DNA of 64,000 nt from Chitinophaga sp. LS1 (lineage in GTDB: Bacteria > Bacteroidota > Bacteroidia > Chitinophagales > Chitinophagaceae): the NCBI RefSeq assembly GCF_034274695.1, contig NZ_CP128362.1, positions 5,520,501-5,584,500 of the forward strand, in the 5' to 3' direction. The notes beneath the pieces are model-generated. The model saw only the letters and a list, made by a program, of their open reading frames with translations. It was not told where the DNA came from and did no database searches. Every line of letters begins with the position of its first letter. Position 1 is the first letter of the stretch. Made by a program: the position numbers and the translations under genes. Positions 53,391 to 61,563 of the stretch are shown piece after piece.

Positions 53391-53471
53391 CCCGGTTCAT
53401 GAGGGTTTTTTCTGAAAATGGTTTTCATTCCCCGTTGGTGAATTCCCTCTTTCATGAAGGTTTTAATTCGG
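53391..53471 (+). repeat. Dispersed terminator-bearing repeat, copy E (short)
   Basis: A small stem AACCC/GGGTT and T6, then CTGAAAATGGTTTTCATT, CCCCGTTGGTGAATTCCCTC, TTTCATGAAGG and TTTTAATTCGG. It matches the first half of copies A, B and D. It lies on the far side of the IS110-family transposase from copy D in the same orientation, so that element is bracketed by two repeat copies. Confidence 0.75.
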
Positions 53472-53496
53472 AATAATAATTGATGTGGTGATAGGT

Positions 53497-54120
53497 ATGA
53501 AAACGAACCTCATTTTAGCCTTGTTAATACTGGCAGCATGCAATTCAAAACCTGGTGCTGTTTCCGAAAAAGATTCCACCATAGCAGCCCCTGCTGCGCC
53601 AACTCCTGTAGCAGTGCCCGTACCTTCTACTGATCCGGTTGCACCCAATGAAGCTTACCTCATCGTACCGGGCAAAGCAATAGGGAATACCCATATTAAT
53701 GATAATATGGACTCAGTAATCAAATTGCTGGGAAAACCTGATGATGGGGATGCGGCTATGCAGAAATCAGTCGTCATTTATTACAAAGGTGCATATGCAA
53801 CTTCAATATTGTCTGCCCGCAATCCGGATGGAGACAATCCGATTGCCAAAGTAAAACAGATCAGGGTGACATCGCCTGCATTTAAAACGGAAGATGGTTT
53901 GCATGTTGGATCTTCGATAGATGAATTAAATGCAATGTACCAGTTGAGGAAAACGACTACTTATACAGGAGCCGGTGGTGAATGCACAGTATGGGATGCT
54001 GGTCATGGCATTGCTTTTGAAACAGATCCTGCCAAAAACTGTATTGCTGTGATTGTGTATTCTCCGGAAGGACCCTATCAGGGAGCAGCACTGAATATCC
54101 GGCCTAATCGCAAACCCTGA
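53497..54120 (+). CDS. Hypothetical lipoprotein
   Basis: 207 residues from ATG 53497. Signal peptide MKTNLILALLILAAC gives the lipobox LAAC (Cys15). A low-complexity Ala/Pro/Val linker follows (about residues 28-48). The globular part has GNTHINDNMDSVIKLLGKPD and LHVGSSIDELNAMYQLRKTT, resembling the paired GIHIGDSxxxLLxxLG repeats of small Bacteroidota lipoproteins. The function is unknown. A start at 53485 is possible but adds four residues before the signal. Confidence 0.75.
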   Translation: MKTNLILALLILAACNSKPGAVSEKDSTIAAPAAPTPVAVPVPSTDPVAPNEAYLIVPGKAIGNTHINDNMDSVIKLLGKPDDGDAAMQKSVVIYYKGAYATSILSARNPDGDNPIAKVKQIRVTSPAFKTEDGLHVGSSIDELNAMYQLRKTTTYTGAGGECTVWDAGHGIAFETDPAKNCIAVIVYSPEGPYQGAALNIRPNRKP

Positions 54121-54225
54121 ATGATGATATCAGCGATTTGTAAATAAATCGCTTTTTCAGATTGTGGATCCAGTTGTATTTCTAATTTCCAGGGACGTAG
54201 CATTGTGGTTTTAACTCTGCGATGA

Positions 54226-54942
54226 TCATTGATTTTCGTGTGCTTCCAGCTCTGCGATGATGCGTTTCTTCATGGAGGTATGAATGTAGTCTTTTACCTC
54301 TGCATAAGAGATGCCGTATCTGCGTTCCAGGTCCTGCAGGTGAGCGGGAAATGGCGCCAGCATTTTATCATAGTAACCATCCAGGTCTTCGTCGGAAGGT
54401 AATTCATATTTGATCTTTAACTGAAACCTGCGCAGGATGGCGGGATCAATCATTTCGTAGTGATTGGTGGCACAGATCAGCAGACTCTCTGCAGGCAGGT
54501 AGTCGATTTCCTGGATGAGGGAGTTCACGAGCCGGCGCATTTCGCCTACGTCGTTGTCTTCATTATTGTCACGGGTTTTACCCATCAGGTCAAACTCATC
54601 GAGGAAGAGCACAGACTTTTGTCTGGCAGAAAGATCGAATAATGACTTTAGATTTTTTGAAGTTTCGCCGATACGGGACGATACGAGGTTACTCAGGTTT
54701 ACGATGGTGATCTTTTTTTTCAGGGCAGTGGCGATCGCTTTGGCAGTCGTGGTTTTGCCGCAGCCGGACTGGCCGTGTAAGAGGATCTTATTGTCGATCT
54801 GTAAGCCGTATTTCTTCAGCTCATCGAGGTATTTGTATTCTTTGATCACCTGGGCTAGGGCCACTTTATTTTCAGGTGTAAAGAAGATCTCATCAAAATC
54901 AACATTTACCGTTTCCTGTATAGTAAGGTCGTATACGCTCAT
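54226..54942 (-). CDS. AAA-family ATPase
   Basis: A 238-residue single-domain AAA protein. Walker A is HGQSGCGKTTTAKA, Walker B SVLFLDEFDLMG, sensor 1 LLICATNHYEMID, and arginine finger AILRRFQL. A short helical N-terminus and C-terminus flank it, without a recruitment domain. Stand-alone AAA ATPases of this kind can act on protein complexes or DNA; the target is unknown. It overlaps the yggS stop/start by 4 bp, so it is cotranscribed with yggS (and perhaps pdxY). Confidence 0.88.
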   Translation of the reverse strand: MSVYDLTIQETVNVDFDEIFFTPENKVALAQVIKEYKYLDELKKYGLQIDNKILLHGQSGCGKTTTAKAIATALKKKITIVNLSNLVSSRIGETSKNLKSLFDLSARQKSVLFLDEFDLMGKTRDNNEDNDVGEMRRLVNSLIQEIDYLPAESLLICATNHYEMIDPAILRRFQLKIKYELPSDEDLDGYYDKMLAPFPAHLQDLERRYGISYAEVKDYIHTSMKKRIIAELEAHENQ

Positions 54943-55652
54943 GATATAATTTCGTTTTCATTCCAGATTTCCTTGCCTAAAAAGCGATTGCCGAAAATGG
55001 AGGTACCTACACGTACGATGTTGGATCCTTCGGCAATGGCGGTTTCCAGGTCTTGTGACATGCCCATGGAAAGTTGCAGGTGATTCATACCCATGCGTTC
55101 CTTAATTGTTTTTAATAACCTTAAAGGAGGGCGCATTTTTTCAACTTCCACATCCAGCAGACCGATTGTCATTAAGCCTTTGATATGTAGCGTATCCAAT
55201 TTTTGGATGGCTTTGATGAAGGCATCGACATCTTCAGGTGGCACCCCGAATTTGCTTTCTTCATAAGAGGTATTGACCTGTATGAAGACGTCGAGGCGCC
55301 GGCCTTCGCTTTGCAGGCGTTTGTCCAGTTCCTGTGCGATGGATACCCGGTCCAGCGATTGGATGCAACTTACATATTTTAGAACATCTTTGATCTTATT
55401 GGTTTGCAAATGTCCGATAAAATGGCGTTCGATGCGCAGGTCTTTCAGGGCTTCGTGCTTGTCGCGGAACTCCTGGACTTTGTTTTCGCCGATCAGGGTT
55501 TCGCCGGCTTCGATGGCGATGCGTATTTTTTCCGGGGGGACTGTTTTGGTAGCGAGGAGTAGGCGTACTTCTTTTTCATCACGGCCTGCGGTTTGGCAGG
55601 CGTTCCTGATCCGTTGGTGAACGGTTTGAATGTTATTTTTTATTTCCTGCAT
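54939..55652 (-). CDS. yggS: Pyridoxal-phosphate homeostasis protein, YggS/PROSC family
   Basis: 237 residues from ATG 55652 (an in-frame ATG at 55661 is also possible). The fold is the TIM-barrel of bacterial alanine racemase, without the C-terminal domain. The lysine that binds PLP lies in LLLATKTVPPEKI, followed by GENKVQEFRDK, and the phosphate-binding end LSMGMSQDLETAIAEGSNIVRVG is kept in part. The protein carries PLP and balances amino-acid and keto-acid metabolism. Neighbours fit: pdxY lies about 160 bp upstream and the AAA gene overlaps its end. Confidence 0.93.
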   Translation of the reverse strand: MQEIKNNIQTVHQRIRNACQTAGRDEKEVRLLLATKTVPPEKIRIAIEAGETLIGENKVQEFRDKHEALKDLRIERHFIGHLQTNKIKDVLKYVSCIQSLDRVSIAQELDKRLQSEGRRLDVFIQVNTSYEESKFGVPPEDVDAFIKAIQKLDTLHIKGLMTIGLLDVEVEKMRPPLRLLKTIKERMGMNHLQLSMGMSQDLETAIAEGSNIVRVGTSIFGNRFLGKEIWNENEIIS

Positions 55653-55812
55653 AGGCTGCAATGAGTTTATTGCAAAAGGTGAAAAACTTGTTGTTCATTT
55701 CAGAGAAGTCAGCGTCCGGTTTTTGGGTCTCGTCTTCCTTGCGTTGGCCCAAAGGAGGTATGCACCAGGCGCTAGGCCTCGTGGATGATAAAGTGTATGT
55801 GCATAGTCTGTT
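55633..55812 (-). pseudogene. Gene fragment between pdxY and yggS
   Basis: A minus-strand frame is open for about 57 codons and ends at a stop inside the first codons of yggS. It reads SAWCIPPLGQRKEDETQKPD, then a DFSEMNNKFFTFCNKLI helix and AAYAGNKK. There is no ATG in this frame until the last 22 codons, and its beginning lies against the pdxY stop. It looks like the 3' end of a gene whose front has been lost, leaving its tail cotranscribed and overlapping yggS. The original family is not recognised. Confidence 0.35.
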
Positions 55813-56632
55813 ATTTTAGCAGGTCCAGGTGCTTCATGAGGGCAGCTGCACTCAGTTCTTTTTCATTGACAGACTGAACATAAATGAGTGTGCGATAGAT
55901 GAAGTCCATGGCAATGCGGATAGCTTGATCGATGCTTTTTCCGAGCGTGAGCTGGGAGGTAATGATGGCGGTGAACAGGTCGCCGGTGCCGGTGGTCTCA
56001 AGGGCGATTTTAGGACCGTTGAAGCGGATTGTTTCTCCTTTCTGGATTAATATCACTTCCATGACCTCAGGCGGCGTATCGGTCAGATTTGCACTAGTGA
56101 GAACGATTGTTTTATCCCTGAGGATGTCGTGTTGCTGGATGGCGGTTTTTAGTTCGTCGATAGTTTTGAATGGATGTTGAAGAATAAATTCCAGTTCCCA
56201 GTGATTGGGAGTGAGGATATGAGCGAGTGGTAATAGTTTATTGACGGAGTAGGTCGCGATTTCTTCTTCGAAATAGAGACCGCCACAGTGGAAGTCGCCG
56301 AAGACAGGGTCGTAGACGAATTTCAGGTGTGGGTATTGTAGGGCCGTATTGGCGATGATGTCGATATTTTCGGGGAGGTTACAGAAGCCGCTGATGAGGT
56401 AATCTGCGTCAGCAGGGATGCTGATGGCGCCGATGCCTTTTACCAGGTCGGATAGTAAGGCAGGGGAGATAGCTTCGCCAAAGATCACCGGGTGGCCGGT
56501 GTGGGCGGATAAGAAAACGGTAGGCAGTAAGGTCAGGTCGATGCCATGGAGCTGGATGGCGAACCCTGCAATGTTATTGCCTACGTAGCCGCTGGCTACC
56601 TGGCTTTGGATACTGATAATGTTTTTTGGCAT
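55811..56632 (-). CDS. pdxY: Pyridoxal kinase PdxY-like
   Basis: 273 residues of the PfkB/ribokinase superfamily, phosphorylating pyridoxal (salvage of vitamin B6). Typical segments are SIQSQVASGYVGNNIAGFAI near the start, FVYDPVFGDFHCGGLYF, LTPNHWELEFIL and TTGTGDLFTAIITSQL, where the aspartate of GTGD is the catalytic base. The frame could start at TTG 56638, but that codon lies inside the promoter element, so ATG 56632 is preferred. With yggS nearby it makes a PLP-supply cluster. Confidence 0.92.
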   Translation of the reverse strand: MPKNIISIQSQVASGYVGNNIAGFAIQLHGIDLTLLPTVFLSAHTGHPVIFGEAISPALLSDLVKGIGAISIPADADYLISGFCNLPENIDIIANTALQYPHLKFVYDPVFGDFHCGGLYFEEEIATYSVNKLLPLAHILTPNHWELEFILQHPFKTIDELKTAIQQHDILRDKTIVLTSANLTDTPPEVMEVILIQKGETIRFNGPKIALETTGTGDLFTAIITSQLTLGKSIDQAIRIAMDFIYRTLIYVQSVNEKELSAAALMKHLDLLK

Positions 56633-56635
56633 ACG

Positions 56636-56643
56636 CAAATGTA
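56636..56643 (-). promoter_or_regulatory. TAnnTTTG promoter of pdxY
   Basis: Minus-strand TACATTTG, three bases (CGT), then ATG. It is the closest spacing of the set and predicts a leaderless transcript. Confidence 0.55.
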
Positions 56644-56778
56644 AGGAGATACTGGATTAGGCAGGTAGGCCAAAAGTGATAAAAGTGGGTAGTCCAGGGG
56701 TGGTTTTAAGAGGTTGGTATTTTAAAAGATTAACATTTTTAAAGAGCGAATGCTTTAGAATGTTAAAACTTTAATTGG

Positions 56779-57339
56779 TCATAGCTTTAAAAGTTCCGTC
56801 ATCTCCTTTTGCAGATCCTGCCCTTTATTCGCATTATACCACTTTTGAATTTCCATCTTAACCGTGTCAAAGTCTGCCTTTTCCGCTGTCAGGCGTGTAT
56901 ACATTTCCTGGCAATCTTTTGGTCTGGGTCCCCAGGTGGCAAGATCATATCCATCCGCATTGCGGATGATAAGTTTTGGAATAGACTTTCCGTTATTCGT
57001 AAGGTATTGATTTATTCTGAAAGGCTCGCTGTCTCTTAACTCATAAGTGATTTTAATGAGCGGGTTTAGATGACTTGCCATTTCAAGGAAGGGTACGCTA
57101 TGTGCTGCATCGCCACACCATGGTTCAGTAATGATGATCCAGTGTTGGTATTCGTTTATATTTTGAATAGCAGTTTTGAATGCATAGGTGAGTTTGCCGG
57201 TTTTCAACCACCGGTTCATTCTGGTCCAGTTTAGTTTTGTGTAATCCAGATAGTGAGGATTGTCGTATGGTGCTGGTTGCTCCTCGTCTTTTTTATTGAG
57301 TATCGTCTCAAATTGATCACAATAATCTTTGAATGTCAT
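56779..57339 (-). CDS. Thioredoxin-fold protein (WCGD type)
   Basis: 186 residues, cytoplasmic (no signal peptide). The thioredoxin-like fold is seen in the central part: IITEPWCGDAAHSVPFLEMA replaces the usual WCGPC, so only one active-site cysteine remains. IPKLIIRNADGYDLATWGPRP includes the cis-proline. Such single-cysteine proteins are common in Bacteroidota and may act on thiols without full disulfide exchange. A helical N-terminal extension (about 60 residues) precedes the domain. The gene has its own promoter. Confidence 0.85.
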   Translation of the reverse strand: MTFKDYCDQFETILNKKDEEQPAPYDNPHYLDYTKLNWTRMNRWLKTGKLTYAFKTAIQNINEYQHWIIITEPWCGDAAHSVPFLEMASHLNPLIKITYELRDSEPFRINQYLTNNGKSIPKLIIRNADGYDLATWGPRPKDCQEMYTRLTAEKADFDTVKMEIQKWYNANKGQDLQKEMTELLKL

Positions 57340-57343
57340 GTTA

Positions 57344-57351
57344 CAAATATA
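57344..57351 (-). promoter_or_regulatory. TAnnTTTG promoter of the thioredoxin-fold gene
   Basis: Minus-strand TATATTTG, four bases (TAAC), then ATG. It predicts a leaderless transcript. Confidence 0.6.
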
Positions 57352-57355
57352 GTAA

Positions 57356-57475
57356 TTAATTCATGCGCCTATAGGCGGTGGGGTATAGCCTACATGTGTT
57401 TTGAATAAGCGGGGGAAGTGTTGTGGGTTATTTAAACTTCGGCTCATAGGCGATCCGGGTGATAGATTAGCAGTG
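57356..57475 (-). pseudogene. Relic of an AraC-family regulator
   Basis: Minus-strand sequence encodes, across two frames, RIAYEPKF then NNPQHFPRLFKTHVGYTP and TAYRRMN at the end. This is the second helix-turn-helix and tail of AraC regulators (IAYELGFNNPQHFSRLFK type). A frame change near AAATAACCC separates the first eight residues from the rest, and another near the end. The first half of the gene is absent. It sits directly before the thioredoxin-fold promoter. Confidence 0.65.
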
Positions 57476-57600
57476 ATGACTGTGCATATGCAGGTAGAAG
57501 GAGAAAGGCATTCGAAGGTGTTTTGGGATTTGTGGGGAAATAAGGTTGGGAAAAGATAATGCTGGTTAAATAAGGTTGTGGAATAATGCTGGGTAATAAT

Positions 57601-57640
57601 AAAATAACCGGCCCCTTTTCAGAGGGCCGGTTATTTTTTA
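57601..57640 (-). terminator. Intrinsic terminator of the DUF6515 gene
   Basis: ATAACCGGCCC pairs with GGGCCGGTTAT around a nine-base loop. In the minus direction it is followed by TTTTATTATT and in the plus direction by TTTTTTA. It lies 16 bp after the DUF6515 stop. Confidence 0.75.
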
Positions 57641-57655
57641 CCAAGGTATCGAGTT

Positions 57656-58009
57656 TTACCAAGGTCTCTCGGTCACAACGTAAGAGTGAGGTCTTACTTC
57701 TCTGTAGTACACATTTCCTCTGTGATAATACCTAACGCCTCTGTGTACACGCGTTTTATAACCTCTTGGTATAAAATCTACTGCCATGCCTGCAGGCGGT
57801 GCAGCTAATCTTTGATATCCTCCATTTACGGGGCGGTAATACCTGCCACTTGTATAATGATAATTAACTCCCTGATAAGCCACTACTCTTGGATGTCCGG
57901 GCACGTTCTTTACCACCACTGCTTTTTCTCTATGACGGTGTTGAGCAGATACCTGCATGGTAACACCGGTAAAAAGAATCATCAGGATTAAAACAATTTT
58001 CGCTTTCAT
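57656..58009 (-). CDS. DUF6515-like exported basic protein
   Basis: 117 residues with a signal peptide (1-23, ending VSAQ). The mature part is rich in tyrosine, arginine and histidine, with GVNYHYTSGRYYRPVNGGYQ, GMAVDFIPRGYKTRVHRGVR and YYHRGNVYYREV, the repeated G-x-x-Y-Y pattern of DUF6515 proteins. Function unknown; probably envelope-associated. The IS5-family element lies only about 30 bp upstream of the ATG (ends 58038), so the native promoter may be cut off. Confidence 0.8.
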   Translation of the reverse strand: MKAKIVLILMILFTGVTMQVSAQHRHREKAVVVKNVPGHPRVVAYQGVNYHYTSGRYYRPVNGGYQRLAAPPAGMAVDFIPRGYKTRVHRGVRYYHRGNVYYREVRPHSYVVTERPW

Positions 58010-58037
58010 AACCTTACTTTTTTGGTGAGTAACTATT

Positions 58038-58954
58038 GAAGTTGTTTAGTCTTTTAATTTTTTACAAAAGAGGACTAAGATTGCGATCCATTGTAATGCT
58101 CTCCAGTTAGCCGCTTTTGTTTCAAATCTAATTATTAATGCTTTGAAGCTATCCATCCAGGCATTTGCTTGTTCGATCTTGTAGCGTCTTTTATATAATT
58201 GATCATCAAAGTATTGATATGACTCACTGGTTTGCTTGCTATTACGGGAATTGGTAGCGATATTAGCTTCCAATTCCTTTTCCATACAGTATTCTCTGAA
58301 TTCTCCTCCATCAAATCCTGCATCTGCATTTAAGAACAATCCTTTCGTATTTATTGTAGCCTCTTCGAGGGTGGTTAGCATTTCTTCAAAAGTTGAAACA
58401 ATATTATAAAGATCATTGTGATTGCCGGATTGTGGCTCGCTTACACTAAGTATCTGGCCTTGATTGTCACTCAAAAACAAACTATTACTCGTTTTGCATG
58501 ATTTTCGACCCTGATAGCCTACTGCATAGCCTCCTCGCTTCGATGGTGTATGACTTCCATCTAATTGAATCGAAGACAAATCAAGGATTTGGCGATTTTC
58601 CTTTAAAAGATTTATCCAGATAAGTTTCCACGATCCATCGCTGCTCCATTTATTAAAGTAGTAATACACGCCTTGCCACGTAATTTCACCATTGGGGAAA
58701 TATTCTTTAATACTTAATTCTCGCCACTGACAGCCCGTTTTTAACCGTTTTAATATCAAGCTTACTACTTTCACCAAATCCACTTTTGACTTATATCCTC
58801 GCTTTCCTATACTTAAATGCGGCAATATCCATTTTCTTATTATACCTTCGCTTATGATTCCCAGGGTAGTATCTTTTGGTTCGCAAAACAAAGATCAACT
58901 ATTCCTGGGTTTCGTGTTTGTATAAAGACAATTCAATAAAGACTAAACAACTTC
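58038..58954 (-). mobile_element. IS5-family insertion sequence 1
   Basis: A 917-bp element with perfect 17-bp terminal inverted repeats GAAGTTGTTTAGTCTTT (58038-58054 and complement 58938-58954) and 3-bp target duplication ATT (58035-58037, 58955-58957). The transposase (58891-58046, 281 aa) has DDE motifs: LDGSHTPSKRGG (first Asp), NADAGFDGGEFR (second Asp) and YKIEQANAWMDSF (Glu). It begins with TTG and no ATG is in place. Its stop codon lies inside the left inverted repeat. It appears intact. Confidence 0.9.
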
Positions 58955-59320
58955 ATTGTTATAAGGCCAGTATCGTGCCAGATGGTTTAAAATACATAGT
59001 TAAATAGTGTTAATGCATCCTGGATATCCCCGGATTAGTAGATATTCAAATAATGACACATTAGTAGTATTGATATATGATTGGTGGGTGCTACATTTAA
59101 AGATCGATCCTGCTGAGAAAGACATTTGTTTGTTCGTAACATGATGTTACAATTGAGAAGATTAATACTCTTGTTAGCATGAATGTATGCTATTGTTGTT
59201 GTATTTGTAGGGGTTATCTATTTTTTGGATTCGTATTAATGGGTACATTAATATACAAGGGTATTTCACTGGGAGCTGCAAGAGGTGGCTCCTAAGTGAT
59301 TACCTGCTGATTTATTTCTA
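58955..59320. other. Intergenic A/T-rich region
   Basis: No gene or RNA is recognised in these 366 bases. ATTAAT-GGGTAC-ATTAAT (59236-59253) is a small palindrome, and GGAGC...GGCTCC is a weak hairpin near 59274-59294 ahead of the next frame. Confidence 0.4.
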
Positions 59321-59674
59321 ATGAAAAGATTCTTAAAATGGATGCTGGTCTTCCTCTGTTTTCTACTTCTCATAATACTGTTATGCAACAGTAATTTCCC
59401 TGTTTAAAGGGACGTACATCTGGAATGTCATTATATGGCCTATGCTTGTGATGTGGCGCAGTATCATGTGGTCCATTCTAAACTAGCTAAAATGAAAGGA
59501 AGAGAGATATTTTTGCAATTTAATAATTATGAAGAGAGTGTGAGTTTTCATAGAAGTTTAGAGCAATGTACGATTTGTTATAAAATCATGGTAGATGGGG
59601 ATTTGAAATTTAATTTGTTGAAGTGGAATCATATACTGAATGTAAAAAATTACATGGTTAAATGGGATAGGTAA
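59321..59674 (+). pseudogene. Membrane-anchored protein gene split by an in-frame stop
   Basis: ATG 59321 opens MKRFLKWMLVFLCFLLLIIL and, after 28 codons, meets TAA at 59405. The same frame then continues without break for 89 codons (RDVHLECHYMAYACDVAQYH, later LEQCTICYKIMVDGD) to the stop at 59672. The simplest reading is a single gene of about 117 codons with a nonsense change. An ATG at 59435 could start the second piece alone, but it would lack the membrane anchor. Cysteines C-x-x-C (CTIC) are kept. No family is recognised. Confidence 0.5.
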
Positions 59675-59775
59675 TGATCCGTTAATAATATTTTTCTTAG
59701 GTGATTGTTTAACCATTCAGAAGGTATACAAATGATTGTAGAACAATAATCTATTTTGAAAGAAGGGACGAAAGC

Positions 59776-60231
59776 CTAAGCCTTCCGTCCCTTCTTCTTT
59801 TGTTCAAATTTCTCAATATATTCACTCAACAACACATTCACCTTTCCACCCTTCAAATAAGCCTGTGCAATCTCCAACTCCACCGCATTCGATATCTTCC
59901 CTTTCTTCAAAATACTCTCAATTGGATTAACCCTCACCACCTCTTCAGACATCCCATTTTTCTCCACCTGCTCCCAAAAATACTCGACATATTTCCCCGT
60001 ACCTTCCTGAAACATATTCAGAATATTCCGTTTCGTGATTTTTAAACTCTTTTCATTTCTGAATTCAGCAGCAGGTTGTAAGATATCCTCTTTCATTTCC
60101 CGGTTGAATTTTAGTGTCTGGCTAATGTTCTGGGGAGTCCAGCCTTCAGGAGGAAACTTTTCAATAGCATCTATGATAAAGTCAAAAATCGGTGCCAGCT
60201 TTTTTGCTTCTGTATCGTAGTTGAAAGACAT
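59776..60231 (-). CDS. Hypothetical helical protein
   Basis: 151 residues from ATG 60231. Charged and helix-rich (MSFNYDTEAKKLAPIFDFII; EGWTPQNISQTLKF; VEYFWEQVEKNGMSEEVVRV), ending in a lysine-rich tail (EQKKKGRKA). No signal peptide or membrane segment. The frame is open to 60423, but that part overlaps the AraJ-like gene start and is unlike protein. Function unknown. It is divergent from the MFS gene. Confidence 0.6.
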   Translation of the reverse strand: MSFNYDTEAKKLAPIFDFIIDAIEKFPPEGWTPQNISQTLKFNREMKEDILQPAAEFRNEKSLKITKRNILNMFQEGTGKYVEYFWEQVEKNGMSEEVVRVNPIESILKKGKISNAVELEIAQAYLKGGKVNVLLSEYIEKFEQKKKGRKA

Positions 60232-60371
60232 TAGATTGATTTTTTCAAAGGAATAGTTAGTAAACGAATTCGTATAATCACGCAATATACCTATAAATAA
60301 AATATATACCCTCAAGACAAAAAAACTACTAATTTTGTACCCTGATCGTCTTTTATTGCGTCGCCAACCAT

Positions 60372-61559
60372 ATGAAAAAGAGTTTATTGCCCTTACTGCT
60401 GGGCGGTTTAGGAATAGGAACAACTGAATTTGTAATGATGGGGCTTTTGCAGGATATTGCCAGTGACCTGCACATCACAATCCCTGAAGCTGGCCACCTC
60501 ATTTCAGCCTATGCATTAGGCGTTGTTGTAGGAGCACCCTTGCTGGTCATGCTAAGTGTAAAGCACCCTCCCAAGAAGATTTTACTTACATTAATGCTGA
60601 TTTTCACTGTGTTCAATGCTTTGTCTGCATTCTCACCCAGCCCTGTCACACTACTCATGGCAAGGTTTTTTGCGGGCTTACCACATGGGGCTTTCTTTGG
60701 TGTAGGTTCAGTAGTAGCCAGCAGACTGGCAGATAAAGGCAAGCAGGCCCAGGCGATTGCGGTGATGTTCTCCGGACTGACGATTGCCAACCTGGTGATG
60801 GTGCCGATAGGGACATGGATAGGCCACCACCTGCTGTGGAGGTATACATTTGGACTGGTAGCAGTAATTGGTTTGATCACGCTGGTAGCTATCAAATTGT
60901 GGTTACCTGCCTTGCCGGCAAATGAAAACGCCGATCCCAAAAAGGAAATGGAAATAGTGAAGAACCCACAGGCATGGCTGGTGATTGCGATCACTGCTGT
61001 AGGCACCGGCGGTATGTTTGCCTGGATCAGTTATATTTCTCCGTTAATGACGGAAGTATCCCGTTTCTCACCTGATAGTGTATCCTGGATTATGGTATTG
61101 GCTGGTTTTGGGATGATCGTAGGGAACCTGATCGGCGGTAAACTGGCCGATCGTTTTCAGCCGGTATATACCTGTGCCGGTCTCTTGTTGTGTATGGCCG
61201 TGAACTTGCTGGCGATCCATTACTTTTCAGGGTACCAGTTCATATCATTATTCCTGACTTTCATGACGGGGGCATTGTCTATGATGATTGCTGCACCGAT
61301 ACAGATATTGATGATCAATACATCTGGCGACTCAGAGATGTTGGGGGCTGCACTGATACAGGCGGCCTTTAATATTGGGAATTCCCTGGGCGCGTTCCTG
61401 GGTGGATTGCCGATTGTGATGGGATATGGATTTACTTATCCGGTGGTAGTAGGCGCTTGTATGGCAGTGATAGGAGTCGGTTTTGCGATCCGGTTGATAA
61501 AGATGCAAAACCCGCCCGTGAGGATGGATGCCAGTGGAACAACAGGGATAGCTGTATAA
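60372..61559 (+). CDS. AraJ-like MFS exporter (DHA1 type)
   Basis: 395 residues with twelve hydrophobic segments. The start MKKSLLPLLLGGLGIGTTEF and the helix 1-2 region QDIASDLHITIPEAGHLISA match AraJ/YdhP-type drug:H+ antiporters, where the acid residue in GTTEFVMMG is characteristic. It probably exports sugars, purines or drugs; the substrate is unknown. A TAATTTTG promoter (60330-60337) leaves a leader of about 30 nt, unlike the leaderless genes. Directly after its stop is a 9-bp tandem repeat. Confidence 0.9.
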   Translation: MKKSLLPLLLGGLGIGTTEFVMMGLLQDIASDLHITIPEAGHLISAYALGVVVGAPLLVMLSVKHPPKKILLTLMLIFTVFNALSAFSPSPVTLLMARFFAGLPHGAFFGVGSVVASRLADKGKQAQAIAVMFSGLTIANLVMVPIGTWIGHHLLWRYTFGLVAVIGLITLVAIKLWLPALPANENADPKKEMEIVKNPQAWLVIAITAVGTGGMFAWISYISPLMTEVSRFSPDSVSWIMVLAGFGMIVGNLIGGKLADRFQPVYTCAGLLLCMAVNLLAIHYFSGYQFISLFLTFMTGALSMMIAAPIQILMINTSGDSEMLGAALIQAAFNIGNSLGAFLGGLPIVMGYGFTYPVVVGACMAVIGVGFAIRLIKMQNPPVRMDASGTTGIAV

Positions 61560-61563
61560 ACAG

